Assembly (NCBI GenBank): GCA_927797885.1
Contig: OV696605.1
Location: 2,331,157 to 2,395,156, forward strand
Length of the DNA stretch: 64,000 nucleotides
Origin: Gloeomargaritales cyanobacterium VI4D9
GTDB taxonomy: Bacteria > Cyanobacteriota > Cyanobacteriia > Gloeomargaritales > Gloeomargaritaceae
Reading direction: 5' to 3'
Position 1 is the stretch's first letter; every line of letters starts with the position of its first letter. Below, piece after piece: positions 56,601 through 64,000 of the stretch. The notes beneath the pieces are model-generated. The model had not been told where the DNA came from. It did not search any database and saw only the letters and a program-made list of their open reading frames with translations. A program made the translations under genes and the position numbers.

Positions 56601-57013
56601 TTCTCGCCTTTGGCTCCTCGTTTCCAACAAATCCAATTAACGCATTGGAAGCGAGTCCAAAGGGGCGGCGGAAGCCCTCCTGCGGGCAATGGTTTCCAAC
56701 AAATCCAATTAACGCATTGGAAGCGAGAAACTCCGGGTGGCATTAGCCGCTCGGCGGCTTTGTTTCCAACAAATCCAATTAACGCATTGGAAGCGAGCTG
56801 GCGGAATGGTTTGCCCATTCCATCCCTTGGATGGTTTCCAACAAATCCAATTAACGCATTGGAAGCGAGACGTTACCGAGCCCAAACCCAATCCCACCAT
56901 TATTCGTTTCCAACAAATCCAATTAACGCATTGGAAGCGAGTCTAGTGCAAGAAGTGATCCTCGAGTCCTTAGAAGTGTTTCCAACAAATCCAATTAACG
57001 CATTGGAAGCGAG

Positions 57014-57121
57014 GTGCATGCCTACTTCTTGAAGAAGATCCCGCTTCCTGTTTCCAACAAATCCAATTAACGCATTGGAAGCGAGGTGCATGCCTACTTC
57101 TTGAAGAAGATCCCGCTTCCT
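57014..57121. repeat. Same spacer twice in a row
   Basis: Spacers 57014-57049 and 57086-57121 are identical (GTGCATGCCTACTTCTTGAA...), a tandem duplication of one spacer-repeat unit. Confidence 0.95.
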
Positions 57122-60059
57122 GTTTCCAACAAATCCAATTAACGCATTGGAAGCGAGACGCCAAAGCAAACCCGTCCCGCAATTGCAGGCTGGGTTTCCA
57201 ACAAATCCAATTAACGCATTGGAAGCGAGATGAAGCTGGAGTGGCGAGCCCCGTTAGTGCATGAAAGTTTCCAACAAATCCAATTAACGCATTGGAAGCG
57301 AGAAGTGTTGACTTTGAATTTCAAGACCGAGAAATAGTGTTTCCAACAAATCCAATTAACGCATTGGAAGCGAGTAAATATGTATTATAACCAGCAGAAA
57401 GCCCTCTTGTGGGTTTCCAACAAATCCAATTAACGCATTGGAAGCGAGAATTAATTTATTATTTATCAAAAAGCTTGGGTCTAAAATGTTTCCAACAAAT
57501 CCAATTAACGCATTGGAAGCGAGAGTTAAACACCTGAAGAATCTTTACGAGCTTCCCAGCTGTTTCCAACAAATCCAATTAACGCATTGGAAGCGAGAAG
57601 ATAACGGTGCGACCTACTTCCTGCATCGTGCCTTCAGTTTCCAACAAATCCAATTAACGCATTGGAAGCGAGATACATCCTAATAGTGTGATTGCCCAGG
57701 TAGCGGACGGTGTTTCCAACAAATCCAATTAACGCATTGGAAGCGAGGCTTTTCCATATTACCGTTGTGTTTACCAAATGCCGGTTTCCAACAAATCCAA
57801 TTAACGCATTGGAAGCGAGCAAGACGCGGCCAGTGATTGGGATGGAAGACGTCAGTTTCCAACAAATCCAATTAACGCATTGGAAGCGAGCTAGTGAAAG
57901 CTTGGTACGAGTTCCTCCACCAGGAGGAGTTTCCAACAAATCCAATTAACGCATTGGAAGCGAGGGGAAGCAGCGGGAATGGACACGAACTGCCCGATCG
58001 TTTCCAACAAATCCAATTAACGCATTGGAAGCGAGGGGTTGCTGCCCCCGGCGGTGGAACAGGTTGGAGTGGAGTTTCCAACAAATCCAATTAACGCATT
58101 GGAAGCGAGATTCATCCGTTCGGTTGCAGTTCCCTACCCTTGGCTAAGTTTCCAACAAATCCAATTAACGCATTGGAAGCGAGAGATTGCTGCCCGGCTC
58201 CCGAAGGAGCAGGCCAAGTTTCCAACAAATCCAATTAACGCATTGGAAGCGAGTGAACATCGCCCGGCGGATCCCGGACATCATTGCGTTTCCAACAAAT
58301 CCAATTAACGCATTGGAAGCGAGTCCCCGAGTTGCAAGTCGAGATGCCCAACGCCATCGCTGTTTCCAACAAATCCAATTAACGCATTGGAAGCGAGTAT
58401 CTTTGGATAAAATCCCTCAATATTGAGGGTCACGTTTCCAACAAATCCAATTAACGCATTGGAAGCGAGTACTCAAATCCTGTTCACGAATGACAATCAA
58501 TTGCTCGTTTCCAACAAATCCAATTAACGCATTGGAAGCGAGCAGAATTTTACAAAGATAGGTAATGACGTTGTATGAAACGTTTCCAACAAATCCAATT
58601 AACGCATTGGAAGCGAGCTGATTAGCGGGAAGTCCCAAGGCATCCAGTGAAGGTTTCCAACAAATCCAATTAACGCATTGGAAGCGAGAAAATTTCATCA
58701 ATCCCATCAGAGTAACCATCATCGCGTTTCCAACAAATCCAATTAACGCATTGGAAGCGAGATCAAACGAAAATTCGATAAAGTACCCCGGCATGGAGTT
58801 TCCAACAAATCCAATTAACGCATTGGAAGCGAGCAAAGTCTTACGCATGAAGCAGGAGCGAAACAATGGGTTTCCAACAAATCCAATTAACGCATTGGAA
58901 GCGAGTAAACCGTGTTTCGCTCCACTTCTAAGAGGTAGGATAAGTTTCCAACAAATCCAATTAACGCATTGGAAGCGAGCATCATGGATATTGATTTATC
59001 GCAGTATCAGTTTGATGTTTCCAACAAATCCAATTAACGCATTGGAAGCGAGAGGACACCGACATTAGTGTTAGTCCCCATGCCAGAGTTTCCAACAAAT
59101 CCAATTAACGCATTGGAAGCGAGTGTACATCAATTTGATGTCCCTTGGTTAAGTTGAAAAGTTTCCAACAAATCCAATTAACGCATTGGAAGCGAGATTT
59201 AGCAAATGCACCCGCCGCTGTTGTTAAGCCTGTTTCCAACAAATCCAATTAACGCATTGGAAGCGAGATGATGCTTTAGCAGAATTTCCGCACTGCTTGT
59301 TCGTTTCCAACAAATCCAATTAACGCATTGGAAGCGAGGAGGCATCGGAGTTAGAGAAGCGGTTTGAACAGGAGTTTCCAACAAATCCAATTAACGCATT
59401 GGAAGCGAGACATAGACGACATCTTCGCCGGGATAGACCCGCCCGTTTCCAACAAATCCAATTAACGCATTGGAAGCGAGTTAACTGTGTCTCAATGGGC
59501 GGATCAATATCGTATTTGTTTCCAACAAATCCAATTAACGCATTGGAAGCGAGCACCACCACAATCTGCCACTGTGGGGACAAGCTCTCGTTTCCAACAA
59601 ATCCAATTAACGCATTGGAAGCGAGAAATAACAATAAAACCATCAACAATACGTTTAACTTTGCGTTTCCAACAAATCCAATTAACGCATTGGAAGCGAG
59701 AAATATCAGGCTAGAACAACGCATTAAAGAATTAGAAGTTTCCAACAAATCCAATTAACGCATTGGAAGCGAGATATGACGTATTTATTTATGATGTCAG
59801 AGTGGCAGTTTCCAACAAATCCAATTAACGCATTGGAAGCGAGCCTATTTTTCACAGTCTGACAAAACCCGCCGCAAAATGTTTCCAACAAATCCAATTA
59901 ACGCATTGGAAGCGAGAGTCCTGAAGGCGTGTTGTTGCCGTTGGCAGACCTAGTTTCCAACAAATCCAATTAACGCATTGGAAGCGAGGGTGCCCCCAAA
60001 GTGGTTTAGATGCAATGGTGGAAGTTTCCAACAAATCCAATTAACGCATTGGAAGCGAG

Positions 60060-60260
60060 TCCCTTGTTTAGGATTGGCTCCTAGCCTACCATTCCGGGGG
60101 CGTTTCCGCCAACCCCCCACAGGTGTTAGTACATTTCGCCCAAAATCGCCCCCACAAAACCTGTAAACGCCGTCTGGGAGCCACTCCGACGACCTCCACG
60201 ATAAAATCGGCTTTTCCCGGTTTGGCTGACCCCGGCGGTGAACACTGTGAACCATATCCC
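60060..60260 (-). promoter_or_regulatory. Candidate CRISPR leader and array promoter
   Basis: 201 bp between the last repeat and the stop of the J-domain gene. On the minus strand a possible promoter is TTGGCG, 18 bp, TAGGCT ending about 30 bp before the first repeat; it is not strong. The region contains no gene of its own; frames through it have no family resemblance. Placement as leader rests on repeat polarity and on cas1-cas2 lying at this side. Confidence 0.6.
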
Positions 60261-61385
60261 TCAAAAACCACCTCCGCCACCAAATAAAATGCCCAGTAAC
60301 ACGATTGCCCCCGCCGCTCGGAGAAAATTGGCAAATTCCTCATTCTGTTGCTCTTGTTGGGCTTCTTCCGCTTTTTGTTGCAACGCTTTCAGTAGTAATA
60401 ATCGCTCACAACTCGACAGACCAGACACATATTCACTGGTTAAATGGCTCGGACTTAAATTCTTGAAATGTTGAATTTTCTCCTTCCTCTTTCCAGTTAA
60501 TTCCCGGATTTGATTACTCAGCTTTTTCCGTGCTTCTCTCACTTCATTCACATAATCACTAGGATATAGATTAGTAAAAAATTTATAGGCTCTGAAATTG
60601 GCTCCAAAGTCTTCTGTCTGTTGCCAGTAAACATGAATACTCTGGGAAAAAATCGCTTGCGTCTTTTCCCGTTGACGGCGTGTTTCCTCCGTTACCGTAT
60701 CATCCGTGAAAATGCCTGTTAAAATTATCCCGAAATAAACCAGCACTAACAACGGTAAAAACACATAGAAATACAAAAGAATAACCAGATTACCCAAGGG
60801 AAATAGGAAGACATTGATGGCAAAGGCGACAATAAAAGCAACCACTCCAGCCACTACACCAAACAATATCATAGCCAGCGCCATGCCAATCAAACCACTA
60901 AAAATGAGAGAAAATATCCTAAAAAATTTCATGCCTAAATCATCGGGAAAGAGATTCACAGACGGATTAGAGCTTTCTGGAATGCCATATTTCCTGCGAA
61001 TCCGTTTTAATTGCCCAAGAAAATTTTGCCAAAGTGCCTCCTCCTCTTGGATAAATATCTGAAATCCTTCATCCAAAATGGCTGATGCCAGTAAATCATC
61101 TAAAGTCGGGCTGGTCGCCTGATTACCGTGGGATATGCCCTGATCATTGCCAGCTTTTTGAGTCCGCAATTCTTCATCATATTTTGCCCGCAGTTCCTTA
61201 TCTTTGAGGGTTTCATAGGCTTGATTCACTAGCTTGAGTTGTTCCTCGGCTAATTTCCGTAAATTCTCGTTCAAATCCCCCAATTTATCCGGGTGCAAAT
61301 CCTTACATAAAGCGATATATGCAGACCGGATTTCCTCCTCAGTTGCCGTCGGAGCTACCCCGAGAATCTCGTAATAATTCATCAA
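60261..61385 (-). CDS. J-domain (DnaJ-like) membrane protein between cas2 and the array
   Basis: A 374-residue protein. J domain at residues 3-70: YYEILGVAPTATEEEIRSAY, LHPDKLGDLNEN (HPD motif), QLKLVNQAYETLKDKELR. A linker follows, then two or three membrane helices at about 175-240 (IGMALAMILFGVVAGVVAFI, LVILLYFYVFLPLLVLVYFG), a soluble charged part and a C-terminal hydrophobic helix ending GILFGGGGGF. J domains stimulate Hsp70 ATPase. There is no zinc finger or C-terminal client domain of classical DnaJ. It lies between cas2 and the leader, all on one strand; whether it works with the CRISPR system is unknown. Confidence 0.85.
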   Translation of the reverse strand: MMNYYEILGVAPTATEEEIRSAYIALCKDLHPDKLGDLNENLRKLAEEQLKLVNQAYETLKDKELRAKYDEELRTQKAGNDQGISHGNQATSPTLDDLLASAILDEGFQIFIQEEEALWQNFLGQLKRIRRKYGIPESSNPSVNLFPDDLGMKFFRIFSLIFSGLIGMALAMILFGVVAGVVAFIVAFAINVFLFPLGNLVILLYFYVFLPLLVLVYFGIILTGIFTDDTVTEETRRQREKTQAIFSQSIHVYWQQTEDFGANFRAYKFFTNLYPSDYVNEVREARKKLSNQIRELTGKRKEKIQHFKNLSPSHLTSEYVSGLSSCERLLLLKALQQKAEEAQQEQQNEEFANFLRAAGAIVLLGILFGGGGGF

Positions 61386-61526
61386 TACCTACACCCCCGC
61401 ATTACCCACTACACCCATACCCATACTTCAATCTTATATCCCTAGTGGAAGGGTTCGCTTCTAAAACAGTAACATATCTAACCTTTTCAACAAAATTTTA
61501 GGTAGATTCAGCAAACTCTCAAAATT

Positions 61527-61808
61527 TCAAATCACCGTTGAACCTTGTGGTTCTGATAAGGGTCTGCCACCCCAAATGATCATTTGTTCGATTGCATAGG
61601 TAGGAATCGGATAAAATCGCACACTGTCCTCTTCGATTTTTATGCGTCTTTTTAATCTTTTTTGCAATTCGGTTAATTTTTCTGCTGATAACCAGCATTC
61701 AAAGACACTATACTGCACCCTTTGACCATACCCTTCCAATAGTTCTGCCACCTGGCGCCGCCGCCGATTAGAAGGAATATCATAGCTCACAACCATCAGC
61801 CGTTCCAT
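61527..61808 (-). CDS. cas2: Cas2 of the type III-B locus
   Basis: A 93-residue Cas2: MERLMVVSYDIPSNRRRRQV, GYGQRVQYSVFECWLSAEKL, RRIKIEEDSVRFYPIP. The YDIP aspartate and the Q.SVFEC strand are typical. The ATG at 61808 lies 2 bp after the cas1 stop (cas1 stop codon at 61811-61813); a TTG at 61814 would overlap. Its sequence is unlike the Cas2 at the left edge of the window, so the two systems have separate adaptation modules. Confidence 0.93.
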   Translation of the reverse strand: MERLMVVSYDIPSNRRRRQVAELLEGYGQRVQYSVFECWLSAEKLTELQKRLKRRIKIEEDSVRFYPIPTYAIEQMIIWGGRPLSEPQGSTVI

Positions 61809-61810
61809 GA

Positions 61811-62788
61811 TCAATCAATTTGATAGGGCGTATAAACATAATCCATATTCAAAACCGCTTGCCGATATTTTTTTACCTGTTGTGCTAATAATTCCCAACG
61901 CAGACCCTGACCCACTTTGGCTTCCATCCGCCGAATCCAGGCTTGTAAAAAAATACGCTTCCCACCGTCATTCAAAAAACACCCCCCATTGCGATATTCA
62001 AAATCCCGTTCCGCTCGAATTTCTTTCGTATTAATTAAACTTAAAACCAAACTATCAACCAAGGGCGCACGAAACTCCTCAATCAAATCCGAAACCAAAC
62101 CCAAATGCCCATGATGATCCGTGTGCAAAGTTCCCACCCTCGGATCAAGTCCTTGGAACTCCACCAAAAGCAGGACATGATTCCACAGCACCTGATAGCC
62201 AAAACTCAGCAGAGCATTCACCGGATTCGCTGGGGGTTGCCGGGAACGCCCCATCAACACAAACCCCTCCCCCCGCAAACATTCCCCCAACGCCGGGAAA
62301 TAGATAGCCGCCGCCGCCCCCTCGATGCCCCGCACCTGGTCGAGGGTCTGGCATCGCCCCAGCCGTTCCGCCAGCCATTGCAGGGAATCAATCACCCGTT
62401 CTGTCCCCGTGACCCCATAGCGCCGGTAATGACGTAATAATACTGTACGACTATTGCGGATTTTGGCACGTACGATCACTGCCGCCATTCGCACCTGCCA
62501 AGCCTGGGAAGTTTGCCTTTGCGCCAGATAGCAGACCCAAGACCCCCATCCCACTGGCAACGTCCGCCCGTAACACCAACCACTGCGGGACAGATACGCC
62601 AAGGGGATGTGGTGACCTAAACACGCCCGTACCGCCTGGGTGGTGATTTGCACCATACCCAAAAGCATGACCGCTTCCAGCAGAGGCAGTTGCCCGATGC
62701 ACCGCCGTTGTTCGCCCCGCTTCAGGTACAGTTGCTCTGCGGATACTCCCACAACCGCTCCCTGCTCGACCAAGTACAATGTCCGCAT
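61811..62788 (-). CDS. cas1: Cas1 integrase of the type III-B locus
   Basis: A 325-residue Cas1: RTLYLVEQGAVVGVSAEQLY at the N-terminal beta domain, VRGIEGAAAAIYFPALGE with the catalytic Glu, HTDHHGHLGLVSDLIEEFRA with the catalytic His and acidic residue, and AKVGQGLRWELLAQQVKKYR at the end. It is not fused to Cas4 or reverse transcriptase. It starts immediately at the csx18-like stop with no spacer and is followed by cas2. It inserts new spacers at the leader end of the adjacent array. Confidence 0.95.
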   Translation of the reverse strand: MRTLYLVEQGAVVGVSAEQLYLKRGEQRRCIGQLPLLEAVMLLGMVQITTQAVRACLGHHIPLAYLSRSGWCYGRTLPVGWGSWVCYLAQRQTSQAWQVRMAAVIVRAKIRNSRTVLLRHYRRYGVTGTERVIDSLQWLAERLGRCQTLDQVRGIEGAAAAIYFPALGECLRGEGFVLMGRSRQPPANPVNALLSFGYQVLWNHVLLLVEFQGLDPRVGTLHTDHHGHLGLVSDLIEEFRAPLVDSLVLSLINTKEIRAERDFEYRNGGCFLNDGGKRIFLQAWIRRMEAKVGQGLRWELLAQQVKKYRQAVLNMDYVYTPYQID

Positions 62789-63097
62789 CTACAACCAGGG
62801 ATCACGCTGGCGCAGGGATTCCGAAACCCGCTCGATGTCGGAGCTAATGGGTTGCGGTTGTCCTGACGGTATAGCGGAAGAACGTGGCATTAACCAAAAA
62901 CACACCCCATCCATCACTGTTGCTGTCAGCCACGTTGCCCCCGTGACCAGCAATGTATTGGTCAGCACCGCCGCCAACCCCAACGGGGCAATCAGCAAAA
63001 CAATCAGCGTAATCGTGCCGTTGACCACCGCCAATACCAAATTTCGCATCTGCAACTGCCGCACGTGCAGAACCAACCACATCCCCTTGCGAGCCAT
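62789..63097 (-). CDS. csx18: Csx18-like small membrane protein
   Basis: A 102-residue protein: two hydrophobic segments, RNLVLAVVNGTITLIVLLIA with PLGLAAVLTNTLLVTGATWL, then a polar C-terminal tail ending ERVSESLRQRDPWL. The R(N/D)..LA.VNG.ITL..LLIAPLGLAAV.TNT pattern is that of Csx18, a membrane protein found beside cas1 in cyanobacterial type III-B loci. Function unknown; perhaps a membrane effector or adaptation partner. The ATG at 63097 has GAGGTGG 7 bp upstream. Its stop directly touches the cas1 ATG. Assignment is from memory of the family. Confidence 0.75.
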   Translation of the reverse strand: MARKGMWLVLHVRQLQMRNLVLAVVNGTITLIVLLIAPLGLAAVLTNTLLVTGATWLTATVMDGVCFWLMPRSSAIPSGQPQPISSDIERVSESLRQRDPWL

Positions 63098-63323
63098 AGC
63101 CGTCCACCTCAAGCCACTTGCCCCAGTATGACTCGCCCTGGAATCGCTCCCTTCCAAGGGTTGCCCTTACCCAAGGATCAGGACAGCGGAATTGTTTCAC
63201 CATATGAAGGACTAAGTCCCCAAATCTAAAACCTCTCTGAAATTCCTGACCTTTGCCCCGGTCAATGAATTACGCTCTTCCAACAAGTCTTTATACTCAA
63301 AACATTCCCTATCCATCCTGTCT

Positions 63324-64000
63324 ATGACCTTCACGGTGATGACCTTTGCCCCCGTCCAGGGCTTCATCGAGCGTTCCCGCAAACTGCGTGACTTGTACGG
63401 TAGCTCGTTCATTTTGTCCCACCTTGCCCGTGCCCTCTGCGAAGCGGGACAGCAGGCACTGGGGGAAAATGCTCTCGTTTCACCTGCTTTAATCAACGTC
63501 ACCCAGGGGACTCCCAACCAAATCATCCTGGCCGGAGAATTCCCGGAAGCCGAAGGACGGCAGGCACTATTAGACACTTGGAAAGAAATTGTCAATCAAT
63601 GTCGCACCTGGATTGAACAGCAAATCCCCGCCGAATATACCTGGAAACGACACTGGGATTTGTGGGGAAACCACGCCTGGGAATTTTTCTGCGGGCATGG
63701 GGATACCATCACGGAAGCAAGAAAAGCGGTTAACCGAGCGAAACGCAGTCGGGATTGGGTAGGCATCAACTGGCAGGGAGAAAGTTCAACTTTGTCTGGG
63801 GCGGATGCCATTGCCTGGCCGGGGCTAGGGCGCAAACGAGACAGCCGCAATATCCGCATGAGTGATGATGATGCAGAAATCAAAGACTTTTATAAAAAAT
63901 TACAATCCCTAACCGCCTTGGGGGAAGCCTTTGTAGATGAAACGGAACAGTTGAGTATTCCCGAACTAATCAAACGCCTCGTTACCTATCATGTGGTTGC
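63324..64000 (+). CDS. cas10: Cas10/Cmr2, type III-B, N-terminal part (cut by window edge)
   Basis: An open frame of 225 codons from the ATG at 63324 to the end: TFAPVQGFIERSRKLRDLYG, SSFILSHLARALC, then WEFFCGHGDTITEARKAVNR. This is the HD-like/N-terminal opening of Cmr2 (Cas10 of type III-B), where PVQ.FI...RK..DL..GS.ILS is diagnostic. A classical HD pair is not seen in the visible part, and the Palm GGDD lies beyond the window. A second ATG five codons later is possible. A TATACT box at 63292-63297 may be its -10. It is divergent from the csx18-cas1-cas2 unit. Long minus-strand frames over it are shadows. Confidence 0.92.
   Translation, partial: MTFTVMTFAPVQGFIERSRKLRDLYGSSFILSHLARALCEAGQQALGENALVSPALINVTQGTPNQIILAGEFPEAEGRQALLDTWKEIVNQCRTWIEQQIPAEYTWKRHWDLWGNHAWEFFCGHGDTITEARKAVNRAKRSRDWVGINWQGESSTLSGADAIAWPGLGRKRDSRNIRMSDDDAEIKDFYKKLQSLTALGEAFVDETEQLSIPELIKRLVTYHVV

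Larger units (their letters stand above)
50375..60059 (-). CRISPR. CRISPR array, 128 repeats of 36 bp, type III-B locus
   Basis: I counted 128 repeats with no differences that I could see, starting at 50375 and ending at 60059. On the plus strand each begins GTTTCCAACAAATCC and ends GCATTGGAAGCGAG. Spacers are 34-42 bp, mostly 35-37; one gap between repeats 12 and 13 is 513 bp. Read on the minus strand the repeat is CTCGCT, stem TCCAAT, loop GCGTTA, stem ATTGGA, TTTG and TTGGAAAC; the terminal GGAAAC is like the 8-nt 5' handle of type III crRNAs, so transcription should be leftward with the leader at 60060-60260. cas1-cas2 lie 1.5 kb beyond that end and cas10/cmr2 next to them. The frames through the array are artefacts of the repeat. 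Confidence 0.98.

Noticed and set aside
50375-60059. Dozens of open frames with recurring FPTNPINALEA, FQQIQLTHWKR, LASNALIGFVGN or RFQCVNWICWK
   Set aside because: They are translations of the CRISPR repeat in different frames; spacer lengths decide whether they stay open. Not genes.
63212-63883. Two long minus-strand open frames
   Set aside because: They lie opposite the well-supported cas10/cmr2 frame and resemble nothing.

Overview
The window comes from a cyanobacterium. Supporting genes are a group-2 RpoD-like sigma factor, an AMIN-domain amidase next to glutamate racemase, a SphR/SphS-like phosphate two-component pair, LarB beside a cyanobacterial-type glucose-6-phosphate isomerase, DUF29 and Uma2 families, a Tat-exported carotenoid-desaturase-like protein with a Rieske insert, and cyanobacterial types of CRISPR gene. 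I cannot name the species; a Gloeomargarita-like or other early-branching, HIP1-poor lineage is only a guess. I saw the octamer GCGATCGC (HIP1) only inside one cas operon and not in the other 56 kb, which suggests that operon is imported.

Layout. 1-8.5 kb: a complete type I (Myxan/Dev-like) cas operon on the minus strand: cas6, cas3, cas8, cas7, a RelE-type toxin-antitoxin pair, cas5, a cas4-cas1 fusion and the start of cas2. 8.7-9.9 kb: a broken chimera of the ffh start and the aroA end, plus two miniature repeat elements. 9.9-15.2 kb: purU, a DUF1269 membrane protein, a GspE/PilB ATPase, a Ca2+/H+ antiporter and two tandem DUF29 genes. 15.3-21 kb: a deleted tnpB and a four-gene tyrosine-recombinase element, followed by a third DUF29 gene. 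21.7-22.9 kb: a graveyard of nested mobile-element remnants. 22.9-31.8 kb: an MFS transporter, FAD/Rieske oxidoreductase, ABC-2 permease, an intact IS5-type element with 4-bp target duplication, Uma2, SfsA, HicAB and a pentapeptide protein. 32-33.4 kb: decayed transposases. 33.4-50.1 kb: mostly housekeeping genes (glycosyltransferase, pgi, larB, methyltransferase, rhomboid protease, SphR/SphS, FTR1 permease, FtsH, Crp-family regulator, murI, amidase, DUF697, sigma factor).

50.4-60.1 kb is a giant CRISPR array: by eye 128 identical 36-bp repeats, 126 ordinary spacers (34-42 bp) and one 513-bp inter-repeat segment that reads as a contiguous piece of a Mu-like phage genome (end of one gene, a whole small gene, start of a gpG-like virion morphogenesis gene). 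The repeat ends in GGAAAC when read on the minus strand, so the leader should be on the right (60,060-60,260), next to a J-domain membrane protein, cas2, cas1 and a csx18-like membrane gene, all on the minus strand. A type III-B cas10/cmr2 gene starts divergently at 63,324 and runs off the window. The only cas6 in view belongs to the type I operon at the other end.

The strongest candidates for something new are the phage-genome fragment caught between two perfect CRISPR repeats, and the toxin-antitoxin pair inserted between cas7 and cas5. Miniature inverted-repeat families and chimeric pseudogenes in the accessory parts also deserve attention.
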